Shown here piece after piece: positions 26,301 through 34,200 of a stretch of 64,000 bases of DNA (positions are counted from its first letter, which is position 1; each line of letters begins with the position of its first letter). This DNA is from an uncultured Prevotellaceae bacterium (GTDB lineage: Bacteria > Bacteroidota > Bacteroidia > Bacteroidales > Bacteroidaceae), in contig ONDP01000015.1 of assembly GCA_900316645.1 (NCBI GenBank), positions 1 to 64,000 of the forward strand, in the 5' to 3' direction. A model generated the notes under the pieces. It saw only the letters and a list, made by a program, of their open reading frames with translations. It did not search any database and was not told where the DNA came from. Both the position numbers and the translations under genes were made by a program.

Positions 26301-29266
26301 TGTGTTGAGGCTGTTCCTGTAAAGTTGTCTCCGCCAATTGTAATTGTTGGAGCCGTTGTACTTGCATTCTGATTATTGCTGTAACTGAAAGTATATCCAG
26401 AAGTTAATGTCAATTGGGTGTTGTTTGTCAGTGTAATCACCACCTTCTGAATGCCAGGTTCTTTGTCAGTGCCGTCATAGACAGCGTTTGGTAATGGATA
26501 GAGGCCGATATCCACATTGCTTACCTGCGTTGAGCTTAAATCGAGCGCAGAGATGGTATATCTCTTTTCTGACATTTCTGTATCTGTGGATTTCAAAGTG
26601 CCTGTGAAGTTGCCGATACCTGTTACCTTGTAATAACCTGTGCCTACATTCGTCGTTCCCTCGTTAGTCAGCGTATAGTCAAGACCTTCCGTCCGTACAC
26701 CATTATAAGTTACTGTGATGTTTGGCTTCTGGGCACTGCCGTTATAGGTGAAGTCGCTTGCTGACAATGTCACCATATCTGCTGTCAGCGGTCGTTTTTT
26801 AATAGTGAATGGTATATGCTTTACGAAGTTATAGTTGTTTCTACCGATGACTGAGATGGTTGCTTGACCAACATTGGTGTTATTGTTATAAACCACCTCA
26901 TAGTCATTCTCATTTCCTTCAGTCAACGGATTATTGTCTTTCGTTACTGTGAGGGTTAGTGTAATGGGATTGCCCGTATAGATAATATTATCATCATTTT
27001 CGGCATAAGTTACAGAAACACCAGTATCTGAGTTGTTTGACACAATGCTATATGGCACTTCAACTTTACCTGTATAGTTTCCCTTACCTTCAACTTTCGC
27101 ATAATACACGCCAACCGCTGTTCCACCATCATTAGTTAGTTTATATTCATTGACTTCTGTTGAAGTACTTGGTGTCAGCGTTACATCACCATCCTTTACT
27201 GTGACAACAGGAACATGAGCAGAACTATTATAGGTAAAACTGTTGTTTACAAATGGGTCTGTTGTTGGATCACTACTGCTCAGCGTCACCATCGAACTGG
27301 TAATCGGCTTTTGCGCAATCATGTATGTTACATCTTTCGACCCACCAAAGTTGCCTGTTCCAGAAATACGAATAGTTTTCGTTCCCTGATTTGTATAATC
27401 AGAAGTTGGATACGTAACGGTAGAATCATCTTCATTTAGTTGAATACCATTCACCGTTACTCTCTCAATGTCAGGTTTCTGTTCGCTTCTATTATAGACT
27501 GTACTGTTATACTCTAGGGTGACTATTGTATTGGTAGTTGTCATATCGAGAGTACCAATGGTGTAATTACCAGATACTTTTGAGCCATCATAATTGCCTT
27601 TACCTGTAACCGTGACTGTATGATTTCCTGCATTGACAGCTCCGTCACTAAGGGTATAGTCTATACCTTCTGTTAATAAAAGTCCGTCACCTGTGGCCCT
27701 GTCTTTATCCCTCACTGTTACAGAAGGACGTTGTTTGCTTCCATTATAGGTGAGCGTCTCTGAGCCTAAGGTAACTGTTATATTGCTATTGTTGGTAATA
27801 TCCTTTGCAGTAATCTCGAAATTTGCATTGGCCATAAAGTCGTAACCACCTTTACCAATAGCAGTGACAGTAGCTGTTCCAACATTGATATTATTGTTGT
27901 AAACGAGTCGGTAGTATGCCGTTCCCAGTACGGGGTCACTGCTTGCTGGCGCAGTACCTTCTTGCTTCCTGACGAAGATATTCGTGCCTGGGGTAAGTTC
28001 TATCTGACTACCGGTATATGTCTTACTAAGTGTTGTGGTAACAGAAGAACTGTTATATGAAATATAGTAGCCGTCATTGCTCACATTAATCGTAAATGGC
28101 ACATTGACAGAACCTGTATAGTTGTTAATACCAGTGACCGTCGCATTATAACCGCCAACGGCAGTCTTTACATTGCCGGCAATAGTATAATCCGTGTTTT
28201 CCTCTAATAGCTGTTGATTTTTGTTATCCCTTATTGTAGGATCAAATGTAATCTCTGAACCAGTATAAGTGAAAGAACCTGTCGCTGGACTTATGTCACA
28301 TGTGGATATTTCTTTCCTATTGATGGTATAGGTTGCTCTTGCATAGGTCGTCTCGTCAAAATTACCCTTACCCTTTATTATGATAGTATATGTTCCTGCA
28401 TTTTTCGAATCAAAGTCCTCATAAGCAGTACCGGGTACTGTAGGATCTGAAGAGCTATAATCGCCCGTATAATACTTCACCTCTTGATAACCGTTTGTAC
28501 TACTACCTAAAGTTAATTCCTGGCCATTAAGATACACTCCACTTATTGTAGCTATCTGTTTCGTGCCTTTTTTATATACATAACTCTCATTCGACAGCAT
28601 GATTGTTGCATCACTGATAGAACGTGCAGTTATGCCATATGTTTTTGTTGCCGTACCTTTAAATTTTCCAATACCTGTTAGGGTGATGGTTCCTGAACCA
28701 ACATCGGTAATGGATGTAATCCCTTCTACGGTATAATCCGTACCTTCTGTAAGAGTGACGGTACCACTATTTATGGTGACATTGCTAATAACCGGCATAT
28801 GTGTCAACCAGTCATATTCTCTCGTTCCTGAGGCAAAGTCGCCAGAAAGGGTAATCGTTGCTCCGCTGATGTCATCACATTCTACAAACATCGCGTCAAT
28901 CTCCACGTTGAAATTGGGCATAGTGAACGTGTAAGTGTTGGCTCCACTACCTGGAGTCAGAGGAATCGTACTTGTTATCACAGGTGCTCTGTTGGCCCCT
29001 CGTGAAGCAGCACTGCCAGAATCCCCATAAGGAGTTACAGTCAATGTACTCAGATAGTACCCCGCACTAGGTGTTACCGTCAGCGTAACTACTTCTGTCG
29101 GACTCACTGATATCGGATTTGTTGTCGCTGTTGATTGAGAGCCTTGAGTGGCAACGACACTACCATTAGTTATCGCATTGACCTTAACGTCGCCTGCCCA
29201 TGATGCAGTGGCCATCAACAGGCTGACGATTGTAACAAATATCTTCTGTATCTTATTCATAGTCAT
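20321..29266 (-). CDS. Giant MBG-repeat surface protein, 2981 residues
   Basis: A secreted protein: signal peptide (ending SWAG), an InlB/Flg_new-like domain ending YTFTMPNFNVEIDAMF, then about 31 MBG-type beta modules of 75-100 residues. The module consensus is roughly YxG...KPxVxVxDG...L...DYxVxYxNNxNxGTxTVTVTGxGNYTGT. Modules follow a fixed order, ABC then seven DABC blocks (block starts near 28075, 27030, 26045, 25045, 24123, 23165 and 22238; the last ends near 21338). The C-terminal ~345 residues hold a short BspA-like segment, a beta-rich domain, and the tail YDLNGRKIEG...NGKKVVIK. The first ATG (29266) lies 3-4 nt from the GGAGGG box and the second (29260) about 9 nt, so MNKIQ may be the true start. 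Likely an adhesin; MBG domains are typical of large cell-surface proteins. Confidence 0.9.
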   Translation of the reverse strand: MTMNKIQKIFVTIVSLLMATASWAGDVKVNAITNGSVVATQGSQSTATTNPISVSPTEVVTLTVTPSAGYYLSTLTVTPYGDSGSAASRGANRAPVITSTIPLTPGSGANTYTFTMPNFNVEIDAMFVECDDISGATITLSGDFASGTREYDWLTHMPVISNVTINSGTVTLTEGTDYTVEGITSITDVGSGTITLTGIGKFKGTATKTYGITARSISDATIMLSNESYVYKKGTKQIATISGVYLNGQELTLGSSTNGYQEVKYYTGDYSSSDPTVPGTAYEDFDSKNAGTYTIIIKGKGNFDETTYARATYTINRKEISTCDISPATGSFTYTGSEITFDPTIRDNKNQQLLEENTDYTIAGNVKTAVGGYNATVTGINNYTGSVNVPFTINVSNDGYYISYNSSSVTTTLSKTYTGSQIELTPGTNIFVRKQEGTAPASSDPVLGTAYYRLVYNNNINVGTATVTAIGKGGYDFMANANFEITAKDITNNSNITVTLGSETLTYNGSKQRPSVTVRDKDRATGDGLLLTEGIDYTLSDGAVNAGNHTVTVTGKGNYDGSKVSGNYTIGTLDMTTTNTIVTLEYNSTVYNRSEQKPDIERVTVNGIQLNEDDSTVTYPTSDYTNQGTKTIRISGTGNFGGSKDVTYMIAQKPITSSMVTLSSSDPTTDPFVNNSFTYNSSAHVPVVTVKDGDVTLTPSTSTEVNEYKLTNDGGTAVGVYYAKVEGKGNYTGKVEVPYSIVSNNSDTGVSVTYAENDDNIIYTGNPITLTLTVTKDNNPLTEGNENDYEVVYNNNTNVGQATISVIGRNNYNFVKHIPFTIKKRPLTADMVTLSASDFTYNGSAQKPNITVTYNGVRTEGLDYTLTNEGTTNVGTGYYKVTGIGNFTGTLKSTDTEMSEKRYTISALDLSSTQVSNVDIGLYPLPNAVYDGTDKEPGIQKVVITLTNNTQLTLTSGYTFSYSNNQNASTTAPTITIGGDNFTGTASTHFTILPKPLTDAMVELSYTSVTYTGSVLKPTVTVTDVALPGTVASANYVVRYPDDVTAPGEKEVQIVGQNNYSGTIVKKYVINKIGDDDITVTIGGDYTYNGAAQTPHSTSNITVKKGETPLDFGTDYNVTYVNNINAGIATAIITGIGNYSFTKEATFNIGKKELSTAAIALTGIPVVSTETYYTYDGTLKKPGVSVTDGTPSIISSKDYTITNEGNINASSTPYTVTISSNEDGNYTGEVIKTYEIRPYVLPATTAVTLDQSTFIYDGDNKTPNVLVVKVGELVVPTYSTAYANNQNAALSTATTAPTVTVTASGNFSGSIDKTFTISPKPVTADMIVIPEAEMNMVYTGEVLKPNPTIQDLKDPNNPATNIITEDDYTLTNPGGTEVGNYEVKIVGKQNYTGTATKQYSIVAKQSGTAFDIVAIGNQTYTGSPITPTVTVNKAGTTTALNPGTDYDVAYSDNVNVGTATVTVTGKGNYASTKTTTFNITAKSLTADMVTLSTPTTFTYNGNIQKPTVTVSDGNAMTSLDYTISNSDHSDVGTYDITVTGTHNYTGSVTKQYTISPLSITGASVTLEALTYTYNGTAQKPAVSEVKVGTLTVPSTDYDITYPADATSHGQKTITITAQHNFTGTVTKDYTISPKPVTSDMIILSNSNLEYTGSLLKPTVTVKDGENTLTEGATEDYTLVNVGAVNVGTYSVSITGQGNYGGQASKEYNIIATGSAGFTIDNISDVTYNGTNQEPTVVVRDANNPDVVLTKDTHYTINFTNNTNVGTASANVTGIGNYQGTATKTFKINPKTLTADMVQVTGYTLTTGDGFIYNGAIQKPAVTVADGSAMTADDYVVVNNGGLNVNETSSPYEITITGSNNYTGTVTKTFNIQPLSIEDAAITLYQLPDKAYDGTEKKPGVREVVTAANIVVPTVGYDVAYGNNINAGTATVTVTGKNNFTGTASTTFEIEKKAVNSSMITLSQENFNYTGELQKPTVTVSDKNGDTERITADDYTLTNDGGIEVGNYKVKIVGKRNYKGEAEKQYSIWEKDAVINHFTITLGEASVEYDGTEKKPSVTVKDGDKKLEAETDYTVVFSDNTNAGTATVTVTGKGNYTGTRNTTFEITKKPLTAAMITVSGYTTADGFIYNGKNQTPTVVVRDGTALKASDYVITNNGGVNQGTYHAIITATGNYSGEFDYPYVIAKRSIEGAKVTLYELESYVYDGKAKKPGVKEVAFGEDVIPTAGYAVAYSNNTDAGTASVTVTGQGNYTGTLTTEFTIERQSLAADMIILSNEEYVYNGATQKPVVVLMNGGTEMVLDTDYTLTNEGGVSVGVYDVIANGKGNYNGMATKQFCIISKGIGSFDVTLSTEQVVYTGSEHRPTVTVKDGDKTLTPGSEFSVSYTDNTNAGTATVTITGQGEYSGTTTKTFIIKPKPLTEDMVFLSSTSYTYNTLQQKPTVTVSDQSFLTANDYTLTNDGGINHGDYDVVVIGRNNYTGVITKQFTIKPLSIETAKVVLYEMASYVYDGTAKNPGVREVAISSTIVPTSSYTVEISPNVNVGTVTVTVTGKENFTGTASTTFEITPKPITDNMVILSEEVFYYNGELQRPDVEVKDGENTLVEETDYTIVNEGGTEVGSYEVKVTGLGNYTSEVIKTYVIERSDFSVDITATDEEQKEFAVSLIVSLIDEENNNIRVKGVKIPESEKDKEIDLTIPANCTVDEVTYTITEIAAYAFEDAEHLQNLYLPDTEETLTIGDNAIPATTTIHTSLALLDDYALMPSLGANFRNDKVMTTVKAKNQYWTFSSGVDVYVPENITVFTVQERTTTTVAIVELTSTELNVNGVSVIKSNNGVLLSGNSDTSYDIVACPRRMSSGTFISTDDHKDYGEENCLEPVIEATHYENDYYILKDNKFCSIKLEDEAVKVPAGKAVLHLPAVAQGRSYSTVLDVINEGTTSVSEEVKVNSEKFATADWYDLNGRKIEGRPVKKGVYIVNGKKVVIK
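20428..20455 (-). repeat. Four-heptad array within the giant MBG gene
   Basis: On the minus strand four 7-nt units of the AGTGAAG/AGTGAAT type are followed by AATTTGCTACCGCC. The array encodes SEEVKVNSEKFATA just before the YDLNGRK tail. The same array plus downstream flank occurs in frame inside an unrelated gene at 43500-43538. Confidence 0.88.
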
Positions 29267-29275
29267 TTTCCCTCC

Positions 29276-29417
29276 TTATTTAATCACGATTTTCTTACCA
29301 TTTACAATATAGATTCCCTTGGTAGGATATAATACCCTTCGCCCACTGAGGTCGTAGTATTTATCATTTTCAATTTTCAATTCTCCATTTTCAATTGAAA
29401 TAACATTTGTCGTTTCA
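29276..29417 (-). repeat. 3'-end duplication, copy in the 594-residue protein gene
   Basis: About 140 bp at the 3' end of this gene is nearly identical to 31070-31215 at the 3' end of the 1592-residue protein gene, including the heptad array and the tail-coding segment. The neighbouring tail copies invite recombination or gene conversion. Confidence 0.88.
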
Positions 29418-31060
29418 TCGTCCAAGTCTAGTCCTCTACTTAGACTGAGGCTGGGTGTTGAGAACTGATTTTTAGGTAGTTTCAAATAGCATTTTCCTGC
29501 AGTTAATGTACCGCTTTTGGTGCGTACGAACTGATCACGGATAAGTATCCAGTAGTCGTTATTCGCATCACCACTGGTTGTTGTTGCCATATCAATGTCT
29601 GATGCAGCCCCTATAAAAGCGGCATCTTGAGTTCCATTCTTGGTAGCTGTCGTTGATTTGACCAGTTCGGGATAGAAGGTGACAGGATTATCCCCAGAAT
29701 GATAGAACAACATTGGAACCCCACTCAGAATATAAGTCTGGAGTACAAGTCCTACTCCTGGTTCTGTAACGCTACCAACGGTATAGGCTTCCATACCAGT
29801 AGGCACTATCATGTTCAAAGGAGTGTAATAATATGTACTCCAATGAAAACCTCCTGGCAGCGTTATCTCTGGCCTGATTTGGTAGTTCGCCGTCATACTT
29901 CCTGTATAGTTGCCTGTGAAAGTAATGTCAATGGTGTAAATGTCAGGACGGGTGTAGTCCGTACCATTTGTATAGACACCGGGTGTTGTCGTATAATTAA
30001 AAGTAAAGTTGGTACCCAGTGTCAGTCTCGTATTTCCATAATAGACTTTCATGTTGCTCTCTTCCGTATTGTCGATTGACGGCTGATGTGGACTGCCGTC
30101 ATAGTTATGGTAGTCCTTTGTGAAGGTAACGGTAGCAATCCCACTCAGGTCTTTCTGGGTGATGGTCAGAAGTCCTGTATTGTAGGTCACGTTATAGTTA
30201 CTGATTCCCTTTGTAGTGGTAGCAGCACTGGGCGTGATAGTTCCTGCAGCAGTAACCTGAGAGGTTGAAGGAGTCAATGTGATGCCAGTCAGTCCATCAT
30301 TTGTCACTAGGCCTGTGATATTTACTTGACTAACACCTGTCTGAATGCTACTTCCATAGGAAATGGTTTGAGCTTTGGCAGTAATAGTCAGATTCTTTCG
30401 GGTAATACTGAGCGTTGTGGAATTGATAGTACCTTTATATTTACCAATACCTGTTACTTCTGGAGTTGCACTAAATACATTTGTCCAACTGTTTGTACCT
30501 GGATCAGAAATAGTATAGTCCACGTCTATTGTTAATGGAGTATCACCATTCTTCAGAGTAAGAACATGTTCAGAGCCATCATATATTGTGCTTGCAGCCG
30601 TTCCGTCGAGCGTAAGAGAAAAACTGCTGATGTCGGTGCGTGCAGCGAAGGTGGCATAAATGACAACATCGGAAGCAGGCATCGTGAAATTATAATCTCC
30701 TGCATAGCTATGTGCATGATCTGTATTGATGGCTATCGTCCCCCGTGTGGCAAAGCCCGGACCCGGAGCACGATTCCAACGACTCTCAGCACCGCCTAAG
30801 TCCATCACATACTCATACTCGAGTTTCTTTAAGTAATAGTCATTGCCAGACAATGCGATGGTCAGCGTAACGTTACTGCTGGCCGGGATGTCCGTTGAGT
30901 TTACCACCACTGGGCTACTATTATACGTAGCTGTGAATGTGGCACCAGCTCCACCATCACCCTCTTTGACTAAACCTGCAATCTTCCAGGCATATCCTCC
31001 CGTGAATGTCAGGAGGCAAGCCATTGTGAATACTATTCTTTGTATTTTGTTCATAGTCAT
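29276..31060 (-). CDS. MBG-domain surface protein, 594 residues
   Basis: A secreted protein that begins like its giant neighbour (MTMNKIQRIVF versus MTMNKIQKIFV), then has a Flg_new/InlB-like domain ending YNFTMPASDVVIYATF and three MBG/YDG-like modules (including YDGSEHVLTLKNGDTPLTIDVDYT and a YDGSPHQPSI module). The C-terminal region is beta-rich and ends in the tail YDLSGRRVLYPTKGIYIVNGKKIVIK region. RBS-like GGAGG is 2 nt from the first ATG and 8 nt from the second (31054), favouring MNKIQ as start. It is the second gene of the operon, with 9-nt gaps on both sides. Probably a smaller structural partner or paralogue of the 2981-residue protein. Confidence 0.87.
   Translation of the reverse strand: MTMNKIQRIVFTMACLLTFTGGYAWKIAGLVKEGDGGAGATFTATYNSSPVVVNSTDIPASSNVTLTIALSGNDYYLKKLEYEYVMDLGGAESRWNRAPGPGFATRGTIAINTDHAHSYAGDYNFTMPASDVVIYATFAARTDISSFSLTLDGTAASTIYDGSEHVLTLKNGDTPLTIDVDYTISDPGTNSWTNVFSATPEVTGIGKYKGTINSTTLSITRKNLTITAKAQTISYGSSIQTGVSQVNITGLVTNDGLTGITLTPSTSQVTAAGTITPSAATTTKGISNYNVTYNTGLLTITQKDLSGIATVTFTKDYHNYDGSPHQPSIDNTEESNMKVYYGNTRLTLGTNFTFNYTTTPGVYTNGTDYTRPDIYTIDITFTGNYTGSMTANYQIRPEITLPGGFHWSTYYYTPLNMIVPTGMEAYTVGSVTEPGVGLVLQTYILSGVPMLFYHSGDNPVTFYPELVKSTTATKNGTQDAAFIGAASDIDMATTTSGDANNDYWILIRDQFVRTKSGTLTAGKCYLKLPKNQFSTPSLSLSRGLDLDDETTNVISIENGELKIENDKYYDLSGRRVLYPTKGIYIVNGKKIVIK
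29368..29395 (-). repeat. Four-heptad array (ATTGAAA type) in the tail-coding segment
   Basis: Minus-strand units ATTGAAA, ATGGAGA, ATTGAAA, ATTGAAA followed by ATGATAAA encode IENGELKIEND upstream of the YDLSGRR motif. Confidence 0.88.
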
Positions 31061-31069
31061 GTCCTCCTA

Positions 31070-31215
31070 TTATTTAATCACGATTTTCTTACCATTATAT
31101 ATATATACGCCTCCCTTGGTTGGATATAATACCCTTCGACCACTGAGGTCGTAGTATTTATCATTTTCAATTTTCAATTCTCCATTTTCAATTGAAATAA
31201 CATTTGTCGTTCCGT
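31070..31215 (-). repeat. 3'-end duplication, copy in the 1592-residue protein gene
   Basis: Partner of 29276-29417. The two copies differ mainly around the KGG-V/I-YI codons, where this copy reads GGVYIYNGKK. Confidence 0.88.
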
Positions 31216-34200
31216 CTCCCTCGCCAATCTCCAAGTAATCAGGTATTGCTCTTGCACCCGCTGTTGGATTTGCGATATAACAGCGATTAGCTGGCAACGT
31301 ACCACTATAAGCTCTGTAGAATTTGTCACCTCGTAATACATAGATGGCGGTTTTGCCAGCCATCAAGGATTCATAGCCTCTTGCATCATTTTCTCCCTTA
31401 CCGATATAATTTGCTGAATAACTTGGTACGTCGCCTGTTGTAGCTTTTAAGTGATAAGTGCCATTGCAATATCCGTCTGATTTATATAGTAGGACTGGAG
31501 TGCCGGCTGGAAGATAATCAATTTCTTCAATGGTTGTCGAACCTTCTCCAAAATCAACCCCTGTTACCTTATAGGCTCGCAACCCAGAAGGACGTGTCAA
31601 GGGGACTGCGTCGAAATTATAATAGGTAGAATAATGTCCTGTAGCACCACTAATGACAATCTTTCTGGTGATATAGAAATCCTTAGCTCCTGTTGTTCCA
31701 GCAAAGTCTCCATGACCTGTAATGTTAACGGTGGCGGTGCCTATGGCTGTGTTATTGGAGTAAGATGTTATTTCATAATCATACGGATCAGAAGGATTAT
31801 CTTTTAATTTCAAAGGCAATCCTCCAAGCGTAACAGTGACGGAAGGCGTTTTCGGATTACTATCGTAATCAGTATATTTTACTCCATCAGAATAAGTATC
31901 ATATCCTGTAATTTCAATAGTTGCCTGTTCCAGGTCTAACTCAAAGATACGATCAGAGTAACTAGCTCCCCAAGCAGTTGTATAGGTTGTTTTCAATCCT
32001 TTCTTTACAAAAGCTTTATACGATTCACTATCACTCATGAAACCACCACTCGATGGAATGGGATATGTGCTATTATCGTGAAGGAAGATAATCTTTTTCA
32101 GTGTGGTTTGCCATAAGAACACATTATAATCAAACTGTGTTACCGTAGTTGGGACATAATAGGTATCACCTTCCTTCGCAAGCGGGTAGCAGATAAGTTT
32201 CGTTTTACTTTTGTCATATAGTATTCCGTCATCAGCGGTATAGTTGGGATTGTCATCATGAACCGTAATACTTTCAAGATTTTGACAATACATAAATACA
32301 CCAGCACCAAAGGTTGTGACACTTTCGGGAATATGGAATGTTGTCAAACCAGAACACCAGCAAAAAGCATTATCACCGATTGAGGTCACACTGGTAGGAA
32401 TGGTAATAGATGGGATGGTGTAACAATTATTGAAGGCGCTATTGCCAATTGTAGTGACCCCAGCAAGTGAAATAGTGGACAGTGAAGTACATTGGTTAAA
32501 GGCCTGTTGTCCAATAGTTGTAGTACCGTTTATTGTTAATGATGTTAAATGGGAACAACCTCGGAACGCAGATGAACCTATGGATACCACATCTACTAAA
32601 CTGATTGTTTGAAGAGTCGTGTTGTTGTAAAAATAATTGTTTGGGATAATAAGTGAGCCGTCCCCTGTGATGTTGAGCGTTGCCAAAGAAGTACAACCAG
32701 AGAAGACGGTTTCTCCTATCGTTGCAACCCCTGTTAATGCAACTGATGACAGATGCGTACAGCCCTTAAACGCATTATTGCCTACAGTTGTCACACTTGA
32801 CGTAGGAATTGTTGTCAAATGAGTATTATAGGCAAATGCTTCTTCTGCGATGGTTGTCACCCCCGCTGGTATGATATAACTATCATTATCATCATCAATA
32901 TCTTTTCCAGCAGGGTAGCAGATGAGTTCACTTCCTGTTTTGTTGAACAGAACACCGCTTTCGGATTTATAAGCAGAATTCCCTCCATCTACTGAGATAC
33001 CTGTCAGATGCGTGCAATTTCCAAAGGCTTTAGTACCTATTGTAGCAACTGAGGCTGGTATTTCAGGAGTAGCAGTCAGACCACTACCATAGAAAGCATA
33101 AGGACTGATGCTCGTCACGTGGTTTGAAAGGTTAACCGATGTATAGCTCAGATTCTTCCAAGGAATTGTTGATGAAGTATATGTTGCCATATCGCAGTTG
33201 GCATCATTCTCCGTAACAAATGTGAGACAATCGCCATTTAGGTAGTATTTCATCTTTTCCTCATTGCCAGACGCTCCACAGTAGCCTCCCTCTCTGAAAA
33301 CCACCTTAATCTCTGTGTTGACGTTGGGCATGGTTATGCTATAGTTCCCATTCTTGGGATAACTGCTGATAGACTGTTCAAGACCGCCAGATGGTGTATA
33401 TGTCAATGATACAGGTACATAGCTATGGTTATTATATGTACCTGCTGATATAGAAATAGGTACAACCTCACCTTGCACAGCGTTTGACTTAACAGTCATG
33501 GAACAACCCGTAGTGATGTTTATATTTTTGGTGATGGTTAGCAATGCGCCATAAATAGCCTCATTGCCGCTACTATGTCCAATACCATAACCGGAATTGT
33601 CAGCAGAGAATATTTCACCACTACCATCCCAACCTAACCCACTAGTAAATGTGAATGGGGTGTTCGAATGAGTAACTTTTATCTTAGAACTTGCACTAAG
33701 TCCATCAATCGTTATTGTTTTACCAGTAGTAAGATAAACATTGCTGGCCACATCGGGACTCCCCTTAATGACGTTGTCGGTGTTAATCTTGAGATAACCT
33801 TGCATTTTGAGCAAAGTAGCACTGCCGTTCTGGTATATACCTGCACCAAGATGGCCATTGGTCACTTTATTGCCTGTAATATCCAGGCTGTTCGTATTAC
33901 CTCCTGTGTCATTGTTTAGTGTCAGGGAATAATTATTCAGGATACCACCACCATGACCGTCGTTATAGCCTCCTTTTATGACACCATAGCCAGTGATAGT
34001 CAGTGTACCCTCGTTTTTGATGACATAACCATCCGAAGTTGCAATGGTCAGTTTGCGGTCAATAGTATGTCCTGCCATATTGAGAGTGACAGTGTTACCT
34101 GATGGCACTACCAATCCTCCTACATCATTGGGGTGGGGTTCATAATCCCTGTCTAATGTAATATTTGCATTGTTAACCGTCATTTGATCTTGCAGCATTC

